Source of the DNA: Pseudomonadota bacterium
GTDB taxonomy: Bacteria > Pseudomonadota > Alphaproteobacteria > Paracaedibacterales > JAKBAR01
Direction of reading: 5' to 3'
Assembly (NCBI GenBank): GCA_021808925.1
Contig: JAKBAR010000001.1
Location: 23,023-72,685 of the forward strand
Length of the DNA: 49,663 nucleotides
Made by a program: the position numbers and the translations under genes. Of the stretch, positions 46,853 to 49,663 are shown one piece after another; within the stretch, counting starts at the first letter, position 1; every line of letters begins with the position of its first letter. Below the pieces are notes generated by a model. The model did no database searches. It was not told the DNA's origin and worked only from the letters and a program-made list of their open reading frames with translations.

Positions 46853-48040
46853 ATGACATCCTTTCACTTTCATTATACCCCCTCTGGGCACGGGCGCGCA
46901 CGCCTTGGAGAAATTCATACACCCCACGGTGTGATCAAAACGCCAGCGTTTATTTTCTGTGCCACAAAAGCATCAATTAAGGGCGTCACGCCCTCGATGA
47001 TGAAAGAAGCGCACACGCAAATTATTCTCTCCAACACCTATCATCTTTTTCTTCAGCCAGGGGCAGACATTGTTGAAAAAGCCGGTGGTCTTCATAAATT
47101 TATGGGATGGAATGGGCCCATGCTTACGGATTCTGGTGGCTTTCAGATCTTTAGCCTTGGCCATGGTTCTGTCAGCTCAGAGGTCAAAGGAAAACGCACA
47201 AACCTTCGCCCGAAAACGCTTTTAAAGATTACCGAAGAAGGAGCCACATTTCGCTCCTATATGGATGGGAAAATTCACCTTTTGACCCCTGAAAAATCCA
47301 TTGAAACACAAGTCAAATTGGGCGCTGATTTGATCGTAAGTTTTGATGAGTGCACGCCTTTTCATGTGGATAAAAATTACACGGCCCGCTCCATGCGTAT
47401 GAGTCACCGCTGGGGGATGCGCTCCCTCACGGCTTTTAATGATCTTAATACGCAAGGAAGTCAACGTCTTTATGGTATTATTCAAGGGGGTGTGTACGAG
47501 GATCTTCGCAAGGAATCCTGTGATTTTGTGAACACCCATGCTTTTTTCGGTCATGCCATCGGAGGGTCTCTTGGCGCAGATAAAGCACAAATGTATGACG
47601 TTGTGGAGATGACAGCCAAAGAACTTGATCCAAGCCGCCCCATTCACCTTCTTGGCATTGGGGGTGTCAAAGATATTTTCAAAGGTGTCGCACAGGGGAT
47701 TGATACGTTTGACTGCGTCCACCCGACCCGCCTCGCCCGCCACGGCGGTGCACTTGTGAAAACAGAGAATAATACGGTCAAAGGGCGCGATCACATTAAT
47801 TTAAATAATGGTTGGTGCAAAAATGATCACACCCCCATTGAACCAGACTGCGCCTGCAGCACGTGCACCCACTTCTCAAAGGCTTATCTTCATCATTTGC
47901 TCAAAGCACAAGAGCTTCTTGCTCATACACTTATCACGGCGCATAATGTGTTTTTCATGAATCGTCTTATGGAGGCTGTCCGCGAAGCTTTAGCAAGCAA
48001 TGCCCTCGACAGGATTTATCCTACTTGGGTTAATGATTAG
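46853..48040 (+). CDS. tgt: Queuine tRNA-ribosyltransferase
   Basis: Tgt (395 aa) swaps guanine 34 for preQ1 in tRNAs with GUN anticodons. Marks: MLTDSGGFQIFSL with the general acid Asp, SFDECTPF, IIQGGVYEDLR, GIGGVKD, the nucleophile Asp in FDCVHPTRLARHG, and the zinc site CACSTCTH...H. Relative to E. coli Tgt there is an insertion of about 20 residues after IFSLG (GHGSVSSEVKGKR onward) before ITEEGATFRSYMDG. It starts 6 bp after the NDUFS4-like gene, so both may share one transcript. Confidence 0.96.
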   Translation: MTSFHFHYTPSGHGRARLGEIHTPHGVIKTPAFIFCATKASIKGVTPSMMKEAHTQIILSNTYHLFLQPGADIVEKAGGLHKFMGWNGPMLTDSGGFQIFSLGHGSVSSEVKGKRTNLRPKTLLKITEEGATFRSYMDGKIHLLTPEKSIETQVKLGADLIVSFDECTPFHVDKNYTARSMRMSHRWGMRSLTAFNDLNTQGSQRLYGIIQGGVYEDLRKESCDFVNTHAFFGHAIGGSLGADKAQMYDVVEMTAKELDPSRPIHLLGIGGVKDIFKGVAQGIDTFDCVHPTRLARHGGALVKTENNTVKGRDHINLNNGWCKNDHTPIEPDCACSTCTHFSKAYLHHLLKAQELLAHTLITAHNVFFMNRLMEAVREALASNALDRIYPTWVND

Positions 48041-48256
48041 AATTTGACTCATGATCTGCCCAAGACTTGAGCTATTTTTATGGCCGAGAGAACGTGGGGA
48101 GAGTCAGCGCGTTTTTACCTCCATCTTTGGACACAATTGAATGATCCTCACTGGGAAAATAAGAGGCTTATACTCACTCACTATACGCAGAGACAACGGG
48201 GTGAGGCTTTTTGTTCCAGATCCTTTTCTAGATTAAAACAGATGATATTCTATTTT

Positions 48257-49171
48257 TTATGAGCGCTCCCCAATATGATGCGTCCCACGCTTTTGCGCAA
48301 GCTCAACCTGCATTTGACGGTGTGCTGCGGCTTTCATTTTTGCATCACTCAATGTGTCATAACATTTAGGGCAATGCACACCCTTTTTATAATGAACAGA
48401 TGCACGGTCCTCTGCAGAGAGAGGCCAACGACAGCCATAACATGTTTGATAGTCCGTCAGCTCTAAATCGTGAGTTACAGCAACCCTATGATCAAAAACA
48501 AAGCAGGCCCCCTCCCAAAGACTTTGTTCTTTTGGAACATTTTCAAGGTAAGAAAGAATCCCTCCCTTCAGATGATAGACCTCTTCAAAGCCTTGCTCTA
48601 GCATATAAGAGGATGCTTTTTCACAACGAATACCGCCCGTACAGCACATAGCAACACGTTTGTGTTTTTGAGGGTCCAGATTTTTTTGCACATACTCTGT
48701 AAACTCACGAAAAATCGTTGTTTTAGGATCGATGGATCCCTTGAACATCCCAATTTCACACTCATAATCATTACGTGTATCGATCACAAGAACATCAGGA
48801 TCTTGGATCAGTTCATTCCACTTTTGTGGATTCACATAGGTTCCCACTTTTTTTAAAGGGCTAATCCCCGGCACACCCAGCGTCACAATTTCTTTTTTCA
48901 ACAACACCTTCATGCGATAAAAAGGCATTTTCTCTGCAAAGGATTCTTTGTATTCAAGGCCATGAAACCGCTCATCCTGCATCAAATAGTGATGAATTTC
49001 CTCAATGGCCTCTTTCGTCCCCGCAATGGTTCCATTGATTCCCTCCTCCGCAAGAAGAAGACTCCCCTTGATCCCAAGACGCTTGCAATTGCTCAAAAGA
49101 GGGGCTCGCAAATCTTTGTAGTCAGGAAGGCTGATAAATTTATAAAGGGCCGCAACCGTAATAGAAGACAT
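48257..49171 (-). CDS. trhO: tRNA uridine(34) hydroxylase TrhO (rhodanese-like, YceA)
   Basis: TrhO (304 aa) hydroxylates U34 of certain tRNAs with oxygen, on the way to cmo5U or mo5U. An N-terminal ferredoxin-like domain with [16 protein letters not shown] is followed by a rhodanese domain with [17 protein letters not shown] and the active-site loop [14 protein letters not shown]-terminal Cys-rich part, CYGCRWPL...CPKCYD, looks like a zinc knuckle. The ATG at 49171 lacks a clear Shine-Dalgarno. It converges on tgt, also a position-34 tRNA modification enzyme. Confidence 0.93.
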   Translation of the reverse strand: MSSITVAALYKFISLPDYKDLRAPLLSNCKRLGIKGSLLLAEEGINGTIAGTKEAIEEIHHYLMQDERFHGLEYKESFAEKMPFYRMKVLLKKEIVTLGVPGISPLKKVGTYVNPQKWNELIQDPDVLVIDTRNDYECEIGMFKGSIDPKTTIFREFTEYVQKNLDPQKHKRVAMCCTGGIRCEKASSYMLEQGFEEVYHLKGGILSYLENVPKEQSLWEGACFVFDHRVAVTHDLELTDYQTCYGCRWPLSAEDRASVHYKKGVHCPKCYDTLSDAKMKAAAHRQMQVELAQKRGTHHIGERS

Positions 49172-49663
49172 TAATTTGAATAATATAGAAAAAGTTGAAA
49201 CTGCTCACCACTTTACACAAAAAAAAGAAAAAATGCAAAATGAAGACACTGCTTTGCATTTTTCACGAAAAAAACGAAATGACACGAAATAATTTCCCTT
49301 TTTTGAAAGATTTCTGCGGATTTTAGTCATGTTTTTTTATATTTTCTCCCGTTTTTCCATGAATTTTTCGCTTTTTTTATATTTTTTATGGATATTGTGC
49401 TCATTCCCCTTAAAAAAGCGATTTTTCGCCCATTTTTTCGTGGTATTTTCCACTTTGAAGCTATAATTGTTAGGAAAAACACGCTGAATCCTATGAAAAA
49501 AGCGATTTTTACCACTTTTTTTCCCATCATTGAGGCGATTTTCGGGATAATTTTGCTATTTTGACACGAAATTTTTCGTTTTTATACGCGTTTGCACATT
49601 ATTTAAGCGATTTTTTCACGAAAAAAGTGATTTTTCGCCCATTTTTCTGTATTTTTCATCGAA
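49172..49663. other. AT-rich repetitive region with no convincing gene
   Basis: About 490 bp of T- and A-run DNA to the window edge. The 26-mer AAAAAAGYGATTTTTCGCCC plus ATTTTT occurs at 49412-49437 and 49621-49646 (one mismatch), with a partial copy AAAAAAGCGATTTTT at 49496-49510. TGACACGAAAT occurs at 49280 and 49562. ACGAAATTTTTCGT (49566) is an imperfect palindrome. The only open frame (minus, 49530-49327) is Lys/Phe-rich and repeats KNGRK, as expected from translating the repeat. Confidence 0.7.
49219..49264 (-). terminator. Hairpin with T-run upstream of trhO (terminator or attenuator)
   Basis: On the minus strand GAAAAATGCAAA (49264-49253) pairs with TTTGCATTTTTTC (49239-49227) with one bulge and a 13-nt loop, followed by eight T (49226-49219). 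It lies 48 bp before the trhO start. Confidence 0.5.

Noticed and set aside
48080-48262. 60-codon plus-strand frame between tgt and trhO
   Set aside because: Weak start, no recognisable motif, and it runs into the trhO end; the 216-bp gap 48041-48256 shows nothing else. A gene relic cannot be excluded.
49327-49530. 67-codon minus-strand frame in the AT-rich end region
   Set aside because: Its Lys/Phe-rich repeats come from translating the DNA repeat itself.

Overview
The window looks like chromosomal DNA of an alphaproteobacterium of moderate GC, probably a host-associated or intracellular lineage of the Holosporales/Paracaedibacter or Rickettsiales-like kind. This placement is inferred from gene content, not from a marker phylogeny. 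Pointers are: the end of a C4-pathway 5-aminolevulinate synthase at the left edge, a bacterial homologue of the complex I NDUFS4 subunit, slt beside dapA, the pair prmC/DUF4167, secA divergent from a parvulin lipoprotein, and a DUF2608 exported HAD protein, a family often met in intracellular bacteria. I see no insertion sequence, prophage, CRISPR array or rRNA operon.

Layout. 1-2.6 kb: hemA 3' end, an orphan OmpR-type regulator, a metallo-beta-lactamase-fold hydrolase, lipB. 2.6-7.4 kb: leftward rimP-nusA-infB, with lipB following infB where rbfA/truB are often found. 7.6-9.4 kb: Fe superoxide dismutase and dapE. 9.4-13.0 kb: leftward MFS exporter, GNAT acetyltransferase and lytic transglycosylase. 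13.0-16.9 kb: rightward dapA, accC, DUF2608 protein, RidA-family protein. 16.9-17.6 kb: a leftward cheY-cheZ pair with a very small CheZ. 17.7-22.3 kb: sfsA, an unknown exported protein, ileS. 22.4-28.6 kb: leftward mreB-mreC-prmC-DUF4167-clpB-xseB. 28.7-30.4 kb: an exported-protein gene broken by one in-frame amber codon, and a family 9 glycosyltransferase. 30.6-32.1 kb: alpha/beta hydrolase and rubrerythrin. 32.1-35.0 kb: leftward rpmE, and cheW followed by a soluble chemoreceptor with two near-identical PAS domains. 35.2-41.2 kb: uvrA, CYTH protein and an SbtA-type permease, with two leftward exported-protein genes between them. 41.4-46.3 kb: secA, the parvulin lipoprotein, another exported protein. 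46.4-49.2 kb: tRNA-Pro(TGG), NDUFS4 homologue, tgt, trhO. 49.2-49.66 kb: AT-rich repetitive DNA without a convincing gene.

How the genes fit together. Most are housekeeping functions: translation (infB, nusA, rimP, ileS, prmC, rpmE, tRNA-Pro, tgt, trhO), wall and shape (dapA, dapE, slt, mreBC), export (secA, parvulin), stress (sodB, rubrerythrin, clpB, uvrA) and taxis (cheY, cheZ, cheW, receptor). Set singly between them are five unrecognised or unusual proteins with signal peptides: 18426-19484, 28792-29418 (broken), 38056-38646, 40549-41238 and 45705-46283.

The most interesting signal is in this exported set. Three of the five genes share the exact 9-mer TTAACGTTT 49-67 nt upstream of their starts. 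One has five perfect copies of a 7-bp repeat inside its signal-peptide codons, the form of a phase-variation switch. One is an acetyltransferase-like (GNAT) protein behind a signal peptide, although acetyl-CoA is cytoplasmic. A co-regulated set of host-facing secreted proteins is a reasonable but unproven reading.
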